This document shows, in pieces, positions 46,053 to 55,223 of a DNA stretch of 64,000 nt. Where the stretch lies: NCBI RefSeq assembly GCF_032922745.1, contig NZ_CP136693.1:4464001-4528000 (forward strand), in the 5' to 3' direction. Source of the stretch: Marinobacter salarius (GTDB lineage Bacteria > Pseudomonadota > Gammaproteobacteria > Pseudomonadales > Oleiphilaceae). The position numbers and the translations under genes were made by a program. Every line of letters begins with the position of its first letter. The first letter of the stretch is position 1. Below the pieces are notes generated by a model, which saw only the letters and a list, made by a program, of their open reading frames with translations, did no database searches and had not been told where the DNA came from.

Positions 46053-48233
46053 ATGGAGCCAGATGTGCCCCGAACTGCGCGTATAGCATTGAATCGCCCT
46101 CTCCGGCGGCTGTTCGACTACCTGGTACCAGACCACCTGACATTACAAAAGGGCCAACGAGTCACCGTCCCCTTCGGCAGGCAATCGGCCACCGGTCTGG
46201 TGGTCGAGACTGACGCCCGACCGCCAGAGAGCATCACTCTCAAGCCGGTCCGATCAGCCAGCGAGGCATGGCCTGCACTGCCCCCGGAAACCTTCCGCCT
46301 ACTCAGCTGGGCGTCGGATTACTATCAGCACCCGCTCGGTGAATGCCTTTTTACCGCACTGCCGCCCGCGCTGCGTCGCGGCAGGCCTGCCGTGGAGCAT
46401 GCCGAACCTTATTGGCAAGCCTGCGGCGATCCTGCGCTGCTGCCCGGTAATGCAACGCGACAGAGAGAACTGCTGGCCTGGCTGAAGCGCCAGCCCGGGG
46501 GCGCGGGCAGCAAACAGATTGTGCGCGCTGGTTTCACACAGTCGCAAATCCGGAGCCTTCAGGAAAAAGAGCTGATCGCCGAGACCACGCCACCCTCACC
46601 AAGTGGTGCATCGGAGGAAACCCGGAATCGTATCCCCGTGCTGTCTCCGGCCCAACAAGAAGCTGCTGACCAACTTCCATCGTCTGATGACGGCTTCACG
46701 ACGGCACTCCTGTTCGGTATCACAGGCAGCGGCAAAACCGAGCTTTATCTCCACTACCTCAAGACTCACCTGGACGACAAGCACCAGGCGCTCGTTCTGG
46801 TACCTGAGATCAACCTGACGCCGCAGACCGTAGCCCGCTTCCAACACTATTTCGGGTCACGCATCGCGGTATGGCACTCGGCACTAAAAGACAGCGAACG
46901 GCTTTCAACCTGGCTGAGAATCCGCAATGGCGAGCCAGTCATTCTGATCGGTACCCGCTCGGCTGTATTGCTCCCCTTCACCGACCTGAAAACCATCATC
47001 GTGGATGAGGAACACGACAGTTCCTATAAACAGGGGGAAGGATTCCGCTATTCCGGCAGGGACACCGCAGTCTATCGTGCACACCTCAATGATTGCCCCG
47101 TCATTCTTGGCTCCGCAACCCCCTCTATGGAGTCCTACCACAACGCCCTTACCGGCAAATACACTCTGGTTCGACTTGAGGAGCGTGCAGGCAATGCCAA
47201 ACTACCGACGATCAAGTTACTGGACATTCGTAGCCGACCTCTGGAGGGTGGCCTCTCACGACCTGCGATGCGCGCTATCGAGAAATGCCTGAACGCCGGA
47301 CAGCAGGCTTTGGTGTTTGTGAATCGCAGGGGGTTTGCTCCAGTCATGATGTGTTTCGACTGCGGCCACATGGTTGAATGCCCCCGCTGCGACACCCGCC
47401 TTACCTATCATCGCCGCGACCGTGCCATGCGCTGCCACCATTGCGACTTCCAGACCGCTGCGACAGACCACTGCCCAAAATGCAGCAGCGAGTCATTCAA
47501 GCCAGTCGGCCAAGGCACTGAAAGAAGCGAAGATGTATTGGCAACACAGTTTCCGGACGCCCCCGTCGTGCGGGTAGATCGGGACAGCACTCAACGCAAA
47601 GGCAGCATTCAAGGTATTCTCGACACAGTGAACAGCGGCAACCCCTGCATACTGGTGGGCACACAGATGCTGGCCAAGGGACACGACTTCCCAAACGTTA
47701 CGCTCGTCGTTGTTGTTAATGCTGATGGCGGGCTATTCAGCGTGGACTTTCGCGCCCCCGAACAGTTGATCCAGACCCTACTGCAAGTGAGCGGGCGAGC
47801 CGGACGTGGTGAAAAATCAGGGGAAGTACTGGTGCAGACCTGCCATAGCGACCACCCACTGCTGCGATCATTAGCCGCGGGCTACTATCTCCCTGTTGCT
47901 GACCAATTGCTTGCCGAACGAGAAACCAGCCAACTCCCGCCCTATCGGGCAATGGCCATACTTCGAGCCGAGTCAAACATCATGGCATCGAGCCTCAAAC
48001 TACTTGATGGCATGAAATCAAAGGCATCAGACTGCGGCATTGAGTCTTGGGGGCCATTGCCTGCACTGATCGCGCGCAGGGCTGATCGTCACCGGGCCCA
48101 ACTGATTTTGGTTTCAAGCAACCGAATTCGGCTTAACCGTCAACTGGCAGCGCTTTGCCAGGAACTCGACCTGATGAAACTTCCCGCCGACATTAAATGG
48201 GCAATCGACGTTGATCCGCTAGAAACCGGGTGA
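46053..48233 (+). CDS. priA: Primosomal protein N' (replication restart helicase PriA)
   Basis: Superfamily 2 3'-5' helicase that restarts stalled replication forks. The 726 residues have an N-terminal 3'-DNA-binding domain (RIALNRPLRRLFDYLVPD), Walker A FGITGSGKTELYL, DEEH box (VDEEHDSSYKQ), a zinc region with eight Cys (CFDCGHMVECPRC ... CHHC ... CPKC), and helicase motifs GTQMLAKGHDFP and QVSGRAGRGEKSG. The start at 46053 is the first good Met; the upstream gap to rpmE is 260 bp. Confidence 0.97.
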   Translation: MEPDVPRTARIALNRPLRRLFDYLVPDHLTLQKGQRVTVPFGRQSATGLVVETDARPPESITLKPVRSASEAWPALPPETFRLLSWASDYYQHPLGECLFTALPPALRRGRPAVEHAEPYWQACGDPALLPGNATRQRELLAWLKRQPGGAGSKQIVRAGFTQSQIRSLQEKELIAETTPPSPSGASEETRNRIPVLSPAQQEAADQLPSSDDGFTTALLFGITGSGKTELYLHYLKTHLDDKHQALVLVPEINLTPQTVARFQHYFGSRIAVWHSALKDSERLSTWLRIRNGEPVILIGTRSAVLLPFTDLKTIIVDEEHDSSYKQGEGFRYSGRDTAVYRAHLNDCPVILGSATPSMESYHNALTGKYTLVRLEERAGNAKLPTIKLLDIRSRPLEGGLSRPAMRAIEKCLNAGQQALVFVNRRGFAPVMMCFDCGHMVECPRCDTRLTYHRRDRAMRCHHCDFQTAATDHCPKCSSESFKPVGQGTERSEDVLATQFPDAPVVRVDRDSTQRKGSIQGILDTVNSGNPCILVGTQMLAKGHDFPNVTLVVVVNADGGLFSVDFRAPEQLIQTLLQVSGRAGRGEKSGEVLVQTCHSDHPLLRSLAAGYYLPVADQLLAERETSQLPPYRAMAILRAESNIMASSLKLLDGMKSKASDCGIESWGPLPALIARRADRHRAQLILVSSNRIRLNRQLAALCQELDLMKLPADIKWAIDVDPLETG

Positions 48234-48416
48234 CCCACCAGAACTGTGACAAAGAGGGCCTTTTTGCAATATTTTACAACCTGCCAATGGCCCGAGCATT
48301 TCTTGGCCATCGAAGCCTGCTAGTATTCATGTATTACACTGGGCAGAGTCAGCATGGGCACGGCGAACAAAACGTCGACGCGCAATAAAAACGACACAAA
48401 GAAATTGGAGCTTCAA

Positions 48417-49265
48417 ATGTCAGGGATGGTACTCAGTACACGCTTACCGCTTTTTGCGGCCTGCCTTTTGATCACAGCCTGTGGTGGCGGCGAGAGCTCC
48501 CAGCCACTCGCTGACGGAAGCGATCCCACGGCACTGACTGAGGGAGGCCCCTGGTCTACCCCACTGGTTGATGGCACCAACGGTTCTTCGGACAGCCTGG
48601 GAAGCGCCAATGATGGCGGCGACACCGGTCTCAGACCTGGCGTCTATTTAACCGACATTGATTCTAACAATGGCGGTTCCGATGAAGCTATTACCTGGAT
48701 AAGCGGCTCTGGTCGTTTTGTGACGGCCATCAACTCGGTTAATTCCGTGTTTGGTAATGTTGAAGCAGACTCTGAAGGCGCCCAATTCAGCGGAAGTGCA
48801 GCCAACCTGTTCTACACTGACCAGTGGAATCGGGCCGAGGGCAGCCTCAACGGCATCGTGGAAGACCCGCAAAGCCTCAGCTACAGCATCAGCGGGGAAT
48901 ACAATGGCAGCGCAGCCCTGATGAGGCTGGTCGATCTGAGCAATGAGTCAATCTCGCTGGACATCCTGTCTGACTCCTACCTCTCCCTTGATCAAACTAC
49001 GAGTTTCACGATAGGAAGCCAAGGCGGCCTTACCGGATCGGATTCAACAGGCTGTGTTTTTGATGGGCAGATTTCAATCCAGTCCTCAAGCGTCAACGTC
49101 TTTGACGTCACGTTTGAAGCCACCAACTGTGGGGCCATACCCACCTCATCGCCGTCCGAACGCAATGGCCGCTATAACGGCTTGGGCTCCTACGACAGCA
49201 TCAACCTCCGTATAAGCTTCATGAGCGCCAATAATACGGTGATCCTTCCTTTCCAAGGAGACTGA
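48417..49265 (+). CDS. Unrecognised secreted lipoprotein
   Basis: The 282-residue product begins MSGMVLSTRLPLFAACLL and has a lipobox ITAC followed by GGG, so it is a predicted lipoprotein. The ATG at 48417 has TTGGAG six bases upstream; an in-frame start at 48354 is less likely. The mature part starts with about 60 Ser/Gly/Asp-rich residues (a disordered tether), then a domain rich in Ser, Asn, Gly and short hydrophobic stretches, suggesting a beta-sandwich or barrel. Two Cys (in GCVFDGQIS and EATNCG) near residue 225-255 could form a disulfide. I do not recognise the family. It is inserted between priA and argS. Confidence 0.75.
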   Translation: MSGMVLSTRLPLFAACLLITACGGGESSQPLADGSDPTALTEGGPWSTPLVDGTNGSSDSLGSANDGGDTGLRPGVYLTDIDSNNGGSDEAITWISGSGRFVTAINSVNSVFGNVEADSEGAQFSGSAANLFYTDQWNRAEGSLNGIVEDPQSLSYSISGEYNGSAALMRLVDLSNESISLDILSDSYLSLDQTTSFTIGSQGGLTGSDSTGCVFDGQISIQSSSVNVFDVTFEATNCGAIPTSSPSERNGRYNGLGSYDSINLRISFMSANNTVILPFQGD

Positions 49266-49445
49266 AGCAGCACCAACACACCCTGCAGCATCGGGAGCAC
49301 TGCGCGCCTGGGGGGAACGCAACTGGCCTCGAACAGCGTAATTTGAGTCGCCCGCACCTTTCCGCGATAATAGCGTCCTTCGACATCTCCGGCGGGACGC
49401 TTCCGCCGTTCTTCCATTCTCTTGCAACCCGAGTCATCCGACAGC

Positions 49446-51131
49446 ATGAAAGAGACCGTATCCGAACTTCTCCAGTCTGCGCTGGCGACCCTGCAATCTG
49501 AAGGCACTTTGCCCGCAGATCAGACCTTTACAGCACAGGTAGGCAACACCAAGGACAAATCCCATGGTGATTACGCCTGCAATATTGCCCTGGTGGCATC
49601 GAAGGCTGCCGGTTGCCCGCCACGAAAGCTGGCAGAAGCATTGGTCGAACGGCTACCGAACAGCAACGCTGTCGAGAAGGTTGAAATTGCGGGCCCCGGA
49701 TTTATCAACTTTTTCATGAGTACTGCCAGCGCCTTTGAAGTGGTCAACACCATACTCGACGACGCCGGGCAATACGGCCGCAACAACAACGGCGAAGGCA
49801 AGAAGGTCCAGGTGGAATTTGTCTCTGCCAACCCAACCGGCCCCTTGCACGTGGGTCATGGCCGTGGTGCGGCGATTGGTGACTGCCTGAGCCGCCTGCT
49901 GGAAGCCAATGGTTACCAAGTCACCCGCGAGTTTTACTACAATGATGCGGGCGCGCAGATCAACAATCTGGCGCTTTCAGTGCAATCACGGGTGAAAGGA
50001 CTAACACCGGAAGACGAAAACTGGCCTGCCGATGGCTACCGCGGTGACTACATCACCGATGTGGCCAACGCCTATCTCGCCGGCGAAACCGTTATCGCGG
50101 ACGACCGGGAAGTCACCGGTAAAGCCGATCCGGACGATCAACAAGCCATCCAGGAATTTGCCGTTGCCTACCTGCGTCGTGAGCAGGACCTGGATCTGAA
50201 AGCCTTTGGCGTGGAATTCGACGTGTACTTCCTTGAGTCATCGCTGTATGAAGATGGCAAGGTAGAGGAAGCTGTCGAACGCCTGCAGGAAAATGGCTAT
50301 ACCTACGAACACGACGGCGCTATGTGGCTGAAAACCACCGAATTCGGTGACGATAAAGACCGCGTGATGCGCAAGAAAGATGGCGGCTACACCTATTTCC
50401 TGCCAGACGTGGCCTACCATCTGGACAAGTGGCAACGGGGCTTCACCACGGTTATCAATGAGCAGGGTGCCGACCACCACTCTACCGTCACGCGGGTTCG
50501 TGCCGGTCTGCAAGCGCTGAACGCTAACATCCCAAAGGAGTGGCCGGACTATGTGCTTCACCAGATGGTGATGGTGACCAGGTCTGGACAGGAAGTGAAG
50601 ATTTCCAAGCGCGCGGGCAGCTACGTGACGGTCCGTGACCTGATCGACGAAGTGGGCCGCGACGCCACCCGCTTCTTCCTTGCGGCCCGCAGAGTCGACT
50701 CCCAGTTGACCTTCGATATCGATCTGGCCCGCTCCCAGACCAATGAAAACCCGGTCTATTACATTCAGTATGCCCATGCACGCATCTGCAGCGTGCTCAG
50801 AAAGCTGAAAGAAGAAGGGGTTGAACGCGGCCTGAACGAATGCGTGGGAGATCTGTCCTTGCTGACACTCGACGAGGAAAAGGATCTCGCTAACCAGCTG
50901 GCCAAGTACCCCGAGCTGATAGAAAGCTCAGCCAAACTGAGAGAACCACATCACCTGACGCACTATCTCAGGGATCTTGCCGGGCAGTTCCACACCTACT
51001 ACAACGCCCACAAAGTTCTGATCGAGGATACCGCTGTCCGGGACGCTCGCGTTTCCCTGTATCTTGCGGTTCGGCAGGTGATCGCCAATGGTCTTGATCT
51101 GCTTGGCGTGAGCGCTCCCGACGAAATGTAG
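49446..51131 (+). CDS. argS: Arginyl-tRNA synthetase
   Basis: Class I synthetase for tRNA-Arg. The ATG at 49446 (MKETVSELLQSALATL) gives 561 residues; an upstream TTG at 49422 would add eight. HIGH-type motif PTGPLHVGHGRGAAIGD and the degenerate KMSKS-type VKISKRAGSY, plus the C-terminal DALR anticodon-binding domain, are present. The N-terminal Arg-specific domain contains GDYACNIAL. A SPOR protein gene follows after 55 bp, as in Pseudomonas. Confidence 0.97.
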   Translation: MKETVSELLQSALATLQSEGTLPADQTFTAQVGNTKDKSHGDYACNIALVASKAAGCPPRKLAEALVERLPNSNAVEKVEIAGPGFINFFMSTASAFEVVNTILDDAGQYGRNNNGEGKKVQVEFVSANPTGPLHVGHGRGAAIGDCLSRLLEANGYQVTREFYYNDAGAQINNLALSVQSRVKGLTPEDENWPADGYRGDYITDVANAYLAGETVIADDREVTGKADPDDQQAIQEFAVAYLRREQDLDLKAFGVEFDVYFLESSLYEDGKVEEAVERLQENGYTYEHDGAMWLKTTEFGDDKDRVMRKKDGGYTYFLPDVAYHLDKWQRGFTTVINEQGADHHSTVTRVRAGLQALNANIPKEWPDYVLHQMVMVTRSGQEVKISKRAGSYVTVRDLIDEVGRDATRFFLAARRVDSQLTFDIDLARSQTNENPVYYIQYAHARICSVLRKLKEEGVERGLNECVGDLSLLTLDEEKDLANQLAKYPELIESSAKLREPHHLTHYLRDLAGQFHTYYNAHKVLIEDTAVRDARVSLYLAVRQVIANGLDLLGVSAPDEM

Positions 51132-51186
51132 CAAGTCAGGCTTCATGATCTGAATATTCAGGCACGCAACAGGAACTAACCCGGCC

Positions 51187-51819
51187 ATGTCCCGAGACTA
51201 TGCCCGCAAATCCAGACCGGCCAGCAAGCCGGCAACATCAACAAAATCCGCAAGGCCTGCGCGTAAGCAGAAGCAGCCCCCAAAACGCCCTGCTGCCGCC
51301 AAGTCACAGCGGGGCGGCTTGTCATTGAAGTGGATTCTGTCACTGGCAGCTGTGGGTGGTTTTATCGGCTTTATTGCCTATCTCAACGCACTTCCTACAT
51401 CCGAGCCTCGCCAGGGTGAAAAAACCACAACAGCCGAAACGCCTGCGGTAAAGGAAAAGCCTCCGGAAACCGCCGCAAAAGAAAAACCCGGCTTTCGCTT
51501 TTACGACATGCTTCCTGACTCGGAGGTGGTTCCTCCCGAGGTTGAGGAGTATACCCCAGGGCCAGGACAGCAAACGTTTGATTACCTGGTGCAGACGGGG
51601 TCTTTCCGACAACAGCAAGATGCGGAGAGGCAGCGGGCCGAAATCGCATTCCAGGGCCTCCGTGCCCAGGTCAAACGCATTGACCTCGACAGCGGAAGCA
51701 CCTGGTACCGCGTCAATGTAGGCCCCTTCACCTCTCGCAGCCAGATGAATGCGGTTATCGACAAACTGGTCGACCTCAACATTCAGCCTCTGGTCAGGAA
51801 GATTCCCAAGGAGGGCTGA
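51187..51819 (+). CDS. SPOR-domain protein, FtsN-like
   Basis: Bitopic inner-membrane protein of 210 residues. The first 45 residues are Lys/Arg/Ala/Pro-rich and cytoplasmic, followed by one TM helix (about 47-66, LKWILSLAAVGGFIGFIAYL), a periplasmic Lys/Glu/Pro linker and a C-terminal SPOR domain (about 131-208, FDYLVQTGSFRQQQDAERQR). This domain binds denuded glycan at the septum. The position between argS and hslVU matches the Pseudomonas FtsN-like gene, and this is a candidate for the cell-division FtsN, but SPOR proteins are numerous. Confidence 0.85.
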   Translation: MSRDYARKSRPASKPATSTKSARPARKQKQPPKRPAAAKSQRGGLSLKWILSLAAVGGFIGFIAYLNALPTSEPRQGEKTTTAETPAVKEKPPETAAKEKPGFRFYDMLPDSEVVPPEVEEYTPGPGQQTFDYLVQTGSFRQQQDAERQRAEIAFQGLRAQVKRIDLDSGSTWYRVNVGPFTSRSQMNAVIDKLVDLNIQPLVRKIPKEG

Positions 51820-51829
51820 GATGCCCTCC
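51810..51829 (+). terminator. Possible weak terminator after the SPOR gene
   Basis: GGAGGGC (51810-51816) pairs with GCCCTCC (51823-51829); the stop codon lies in the loop. The downstream tract is only TGACTCTCTTT, so termination would be partial. Confidence 0.35.
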
Positions 51830-51849
51830 TGACTCTCTTTCCTCCCGCC

Positions 51850-51877
51850 CTTGAAAACCTCCCCCTCGCCTCCATAA
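51850..51877 (+). promoter_or_regulatory. Sigma-32 (heat-shock) type promoter of hslVU
   Basis: CTTGAAA at 51850-51856 is an exact match to the heat-shock -35 element; 13 bp on, CTCCATAA (51870-51877) matches the CCCCATNT -10 at five of seven informative positions. It is 40 bp upstream of hslV, which is a heat-shock operon in E. coli. Confidence 0.7.
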
Positions 51878-51916
51878 CTGCTGGATACCGTTTTCTATCA
51901 GGCAAATGGAGCCAGA

Positions 51917-52447
51917 ATGACTACCATACTCTCTGTCAGGCGTGACGATGAAGTTGCCATGGGTGGCGACGGCCAGGTCTCCCTCGGCAATACCGTAATG
52001 AAGGGCAATGCCCGCAAGGTTCGCCGGCTCTATAATGACAAGGTGCTGGCCGGTTTTGCGGGTGGTACCGCCGACGCATTCACCCTGTTCGAGCGCTTTG
52101 AAGCCCAGCTTGAGAAACACCAGGGCAACCTTACGCGCGCTGCTGTCGAGCTGGCCAAAGACTGGCGAACCGACCGGGCCCTTCGCCGCCTGGAAGCCTT
52201 GCTGGCCGTCGCGGATAAAACCGCATCGCTTATCATCACTGGCAACGGCGATGTTATCGAACCAGAACAGGGGTTGATCGCGATCGGCTCCGGCGGTCCG
52301 TTTGCACAGGCTTCCGCAAGAGCCCTGCTGGAAAACACCGACCTGAAAGCCAACGAGATTGTGGAGAAGGGCCTGGATATCGCGGCCGACATCTGCATCT
52401 ACACCAACCACAATCGCACCCTCGAAGTACTCTCAGCCAACGATTGA
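51917..52447 (+). CDS. hslV: ATP-dependent protease subunit HslV
   Basis: Threonine peptidase of the HslUV (ClpQY) protease; two hexamers stack inside HslU rings. The 176 residues begin MTTILSVRRDDEVAMGGDGQ; Thr2 becomes the catalytic N-terminus after Met removal. It lies 12 bp upstream of hslU. A heat-shock-like promoter precedes it. Confidence 0.98.
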   Translation: MTTILSVRRDDEVAMGGDGQVSLGNTVMKGNARKVRRLYNDKVLAGFAGGTADAFTLFERFEAQLEKHQGNLTRAAVELAKDWRTDRALRRLEALLAVADKTASLIITGNGDVIEPEQGLIAIGSGGPFAQASARALLENTDLKANEIVEKGLDIAADICIYTNHNRTLEVLSAND

Positions 52448-52459
52448 TCCGGAGCTAGC

Positions 52460-53788
52460 ATGTCTGCAATGACCCCCCGTGAGATTGTCCACGAGCTCAA
52501 CAAACACATCGTGGGCCAGGAAGAGGCCAAACGTTCCGTGGCCATCGCCCTGCGCAATCGCTGGCGCAGGATGCAGCTGGACAGTGGTCTGCGCGAGGAG
52601 ATCACACCAAAAAACATCCTCATGATCGGCCCCACCGGTGTTGGCAAAACCGAAATCGCACGCCGTCTCGCCAAATTGGCGGACGCTCCATTTCTGAAAG
52701 TGGAAGCGACCAAGTTTACCGAAGTGGGCTACGTGGGCCGGGACGTCGAGTCCATTATCCGTGATCTGGCGGACATGGCCATCAAGATGCTGCGCGAGAA
52801 GGAAATGAAACGCCACGAGCATCGCGCTATGGATGCCGCCGAGGAACGTATTCTGGACGCCCTGATTCCGCCGCCCCGGGACTTCAAGGAAGACAGCCAG
52901 AAAACCGAAGACTCTTCCACCCGCCAGCTGTTCCGCAAGAAACTGCGTGAGGGCGAGCTGGACGACAAGGAAATCGAAATCGACCTGAGTAACAGCGGCG
53001 CCGGCGTTGAAATCATGGCACCTCCCGGCATGGAGGAGATGACCAGCCAGCTACAGAATATGTTCTCGAGCATGTCCTCTGATAAGCGCAAGACCCGCAA
53101 GATGAAGGTCGCTGACGCCATGAAGCACGTTCGCGACGAGGAAGCCGCCAAGCTGGTCAATGAAGAGGAAATCAAGCAGAAAGCCATCCAGACCGTCGAG
53201 CAGAATGGCATCGTCTTCATCGACGAAATCGACAAGGTGGCCAAGCGCTCCGAGAACACTTCATCGGACGTATCACGGGAAGGTGTACAACGGGATCTGC
53301 TGCCCCTGATCGAAGGCAGCACCGTCAGCACCAAGTATGGTTCCGTGCGAACGGACCACATCCTGTTTATCGCGTCCGGCGCGTTTCACCTGTCGAAGCC
53401 GTCTGACCTGATCCCGGAATTACAGGGCAGACTGCCGATCCGCGTTGAGCTGCAGGCACTGACCCCGGATGATTTCAAGCGCATCCTCACGGAGCCGGAC
53501 GCCTCCCTGGTACAGCAGTACGAAGCCCTGATGGACACAGAGGGTGTCAAATTGACCTTCACAGAGGACGCCATCGCCCGTATTGCAGAGGTCGCCTATA
53601 AGGTCAACGAGACCACGGAAAATATCGGTGCAAGACGCCTACATACGGTGCTGGAACGACTGTTGGAGAGTCTGTCTTACGAGGCAGGCGATCAGGTTAC
53701 CGACAGCTTCGAGGTGACGGCGACGTTTGTGGATGAAAAACTGGGTGAGTTGGCTGAGGATGAAGATCTGAGCCGCTATATCCTGTGA
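52460..53788 (+). CDS. hslU: ATP-dependent protease ATPase subunit HslU
   Basis: AAA+ unfoldase that feeds substrates to HslV. The 442 residues include Walker A GPTGVGKTEIARRLAK, the I domain (about 110-240), Walker B IVFIDEIDKV and the C-terminal tail ending LSRYIL, which inserts between HslV subunits. The gene starts 12 bp after hslV, and a GGAG lies just upstream of its ATG. Confidence 0.98.
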   Translation: MSAMTPREIVHELNKHIVGQEEAKRSVAIALRNRWRRMQLDSGLREEITPKNILMIGPTGVGKTEIARRLAKLADAPFLKVEATKFTEVGYVGRDVESIIRDLADMAIKMLREKEMKRHEHRAMDAAEERILDALIPPPRDFKEDSQKTEDSSTRQLFRKKLREGELDDKEIEIDLSNSGAGVEIMAPPGMEEMTSQLQNMFSSMSSDKRKTRKMKVADAMKHVRDEEAAKLVNEEEIKQKAIQTVEQNGIVFIDEIDKVAKRSENTSSDVSREGVQRDLLPLIEGSTVSTKYGSVRTDHILFIASGAFHLSKPSDLIPELQGRLPIRVELQALTPDDFKRILTEPDASLVQQYEALMDTEGVKLTFTEDAIARIAEVAYKVNETTENIGARRLHTVLERLLESLSYEAGDQVTDSFEVTATFVDEKLGELAEDEDLSRYIL

Positions 53789-53823
53789 CCTGCAAGGGCT
53801 GGAAGGCCCGAATGTACCCTATC

Positions 53824-53846
53824 GGGGCGCGCGTTCTTCGCGCCCC
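53824..53846 (+). terminator. Possible terminator after hslU
   Basis: GGGGCGCG (53824-53831) pairs with CGCGCCCC (53839-53846) around a 7-nt loop, then CCTCTTAT follows. It lies 35 bp past the hslU stop. The T tract is weak. Confidence 0.5.
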
Positions 53847-53881
53847 CTCTTATCTCCTTCCACAGCACCGAATCACGCCCT

Positions 53882-55126
53882 CTACTGAGCTTTGCTGAAC
53901 AGCTCCGACACATTATCAAAGCCGGTTGCCAGCTTTCCTTTCTGGGCTCGTTTCTTACGGCCTTTCGCCACATAGAGTGGAAGCATCTCGCCGTACAGAC
54001 TGGTACTGATCGTACGCTGCTCATCTTCCAGGCGATCCCGACGCAAACGAATACCGTACTTCGCAAGTTTCGGCTCCAGCTCATCCGCGCGGTTCAGCAG
54101 GTCACGCCGCGTCATCTGGTAGGCATGCTCACACACCATTCGGCGGGATTGGAAACTGAACACATTGGAGAAGAACAGCTTGGCATCGTCACGGGTGGGC
54201 TCAAAAAGCAGGATATCTTTATCCGGGTAATCCCGGGTGTACTGCGCGATGCCCGACTGCATCCGCGAGTAAACCATGGTACGGAACATCTGTGACAGCA
54301 AGTTGGGCATACCGGACCGGGTCAGCTCCCCCGGCCCCATGGTGCCGGCCCGCACGGCTGAACTCGCATCGATAGGAACCTGTGGATTGACCGCAAAGAC
54401 CAGATCCGCACCGTCCTCAAACGCCACGGACGCATGCAGCCCCTTTCTCAGGGTGCCATCCACGTAGTAGCGACCATCAATGGTGACCGGAACATAGATG
54501 CCCGGAGACGATGTACTCGCCTGAATCGCCTTTGATATGGGTACATGATCAAAACCAGGGGCACCGAAACAAACCGCCTCGGTGCTTTCCACATCCGCCG
54601 CAACGATGTACAGACTGCGCTTGAGCTGACGGAAATCGTTGGTGCGGCCAAGCATGGTAAAGGCCCGCTGCAAATATTCATGCAAGCCTTCATTGTCAAA
54701 AAGACCCGCAGGCGCAGCCTGCGCAAGGATCGTCAGCGCTTCCAGCAAGCTCTGGTCATAAGGGTTATTCACGAACCGTCGCACAGCCGTCGTCACCAAG
54801 CCCGGAACCGCCAGCAAGCGACTGCCCAGTTCCCGGAACGCCGGGCGATAAAACACTTCCGTATGGAATGGGTGTACTTCCGCTTCATTGCGCACAAAAA
54901 TCCGGCACAACTGGGCCGTGGTCATCTGGTTGGCCAGATTGGCCGCAACAAAAGAGCCCGCGTTCACTCCCACGTACACATCAATATTATTGAAATCAAG
55001 ACCATCCAGCGCCTCATCCAGTGCGCGCAACGCCCCGATTTCGTATATACCACCCAGCGGGCCACCGCCGCCAAGGGCAAGGCCGATGCGAGGTTCGGGC
55101 TTAATCGCTGTTGTGGTTGCGGTCAT
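53882..55126 (-). CDS. Patatin-like protein with Asn at the nucleophile position
   Basis: Patatin-family (PNPLA) protein of 414 residues. The oxyanion-hole motif is ALGGGGPLGG (residues 17-26). The nucleophile elbow, normally GxSxG, reads GVNAG (residues 53-57), with Asn55 encoded by AAC (complement 54962-54964), one base from a Ser codon AGC. The dyad Asp is seen as YYVDGTLRKG. Members of this family hydrolyse phospholipids or acyl esters; without the Ser, normal catalysis is not expected. The rest of the domain looks intact and the frame is open. No membrane segment is evident. It is convergent with hslU and lies 97 bp downstream of ptsP on the same strand. Confidence 0.88.
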   Translation of the reverse strand: MTATTTAIKPEPRIGLALGGGGPLGGIYEIGALRALDEALDGLDFNNIDVYVGVNAGSFVAANLANQMTTAQLCRIFVRNEAEVHPFHTEVFYRPAFRELGSRLLAVPGLVTTAVRRFVNNPYDQSLLEALTILAQAAPAGLFDNEGLHEYLQRAFTMLGRTNDFRQLKRSLYIVAADVESTEAVCFGAPGFDHVPISKAIQASTSSPGIYVPVTIDGRYYVDGTLRKGLHASVAFEDGADLVFAVNPQVPIDASSAVRAGTMGPGELTRSGMPNLLSQMFRTMVYSRMQSGIAQYTRDYPDKDILLFEPTRDDAKLFFSNVFSFQSRRMVCEHAYQMTRRDLLNRADELEPKLAKYGIRLRRDRLEDEQRTISTSLYGEMLPLYVAKGRKKRAQKGKLATGFDNVSELFSKAQ

Positions 55127-55223
55127 TCAATATCCCCATGCGGGTGCGGTTGGCCATTGCAACTAACACTAGCAGCCAGTTTTAGAGTACACACCCTATA
55201 TAGGACCAATTGGCCATACGCCT

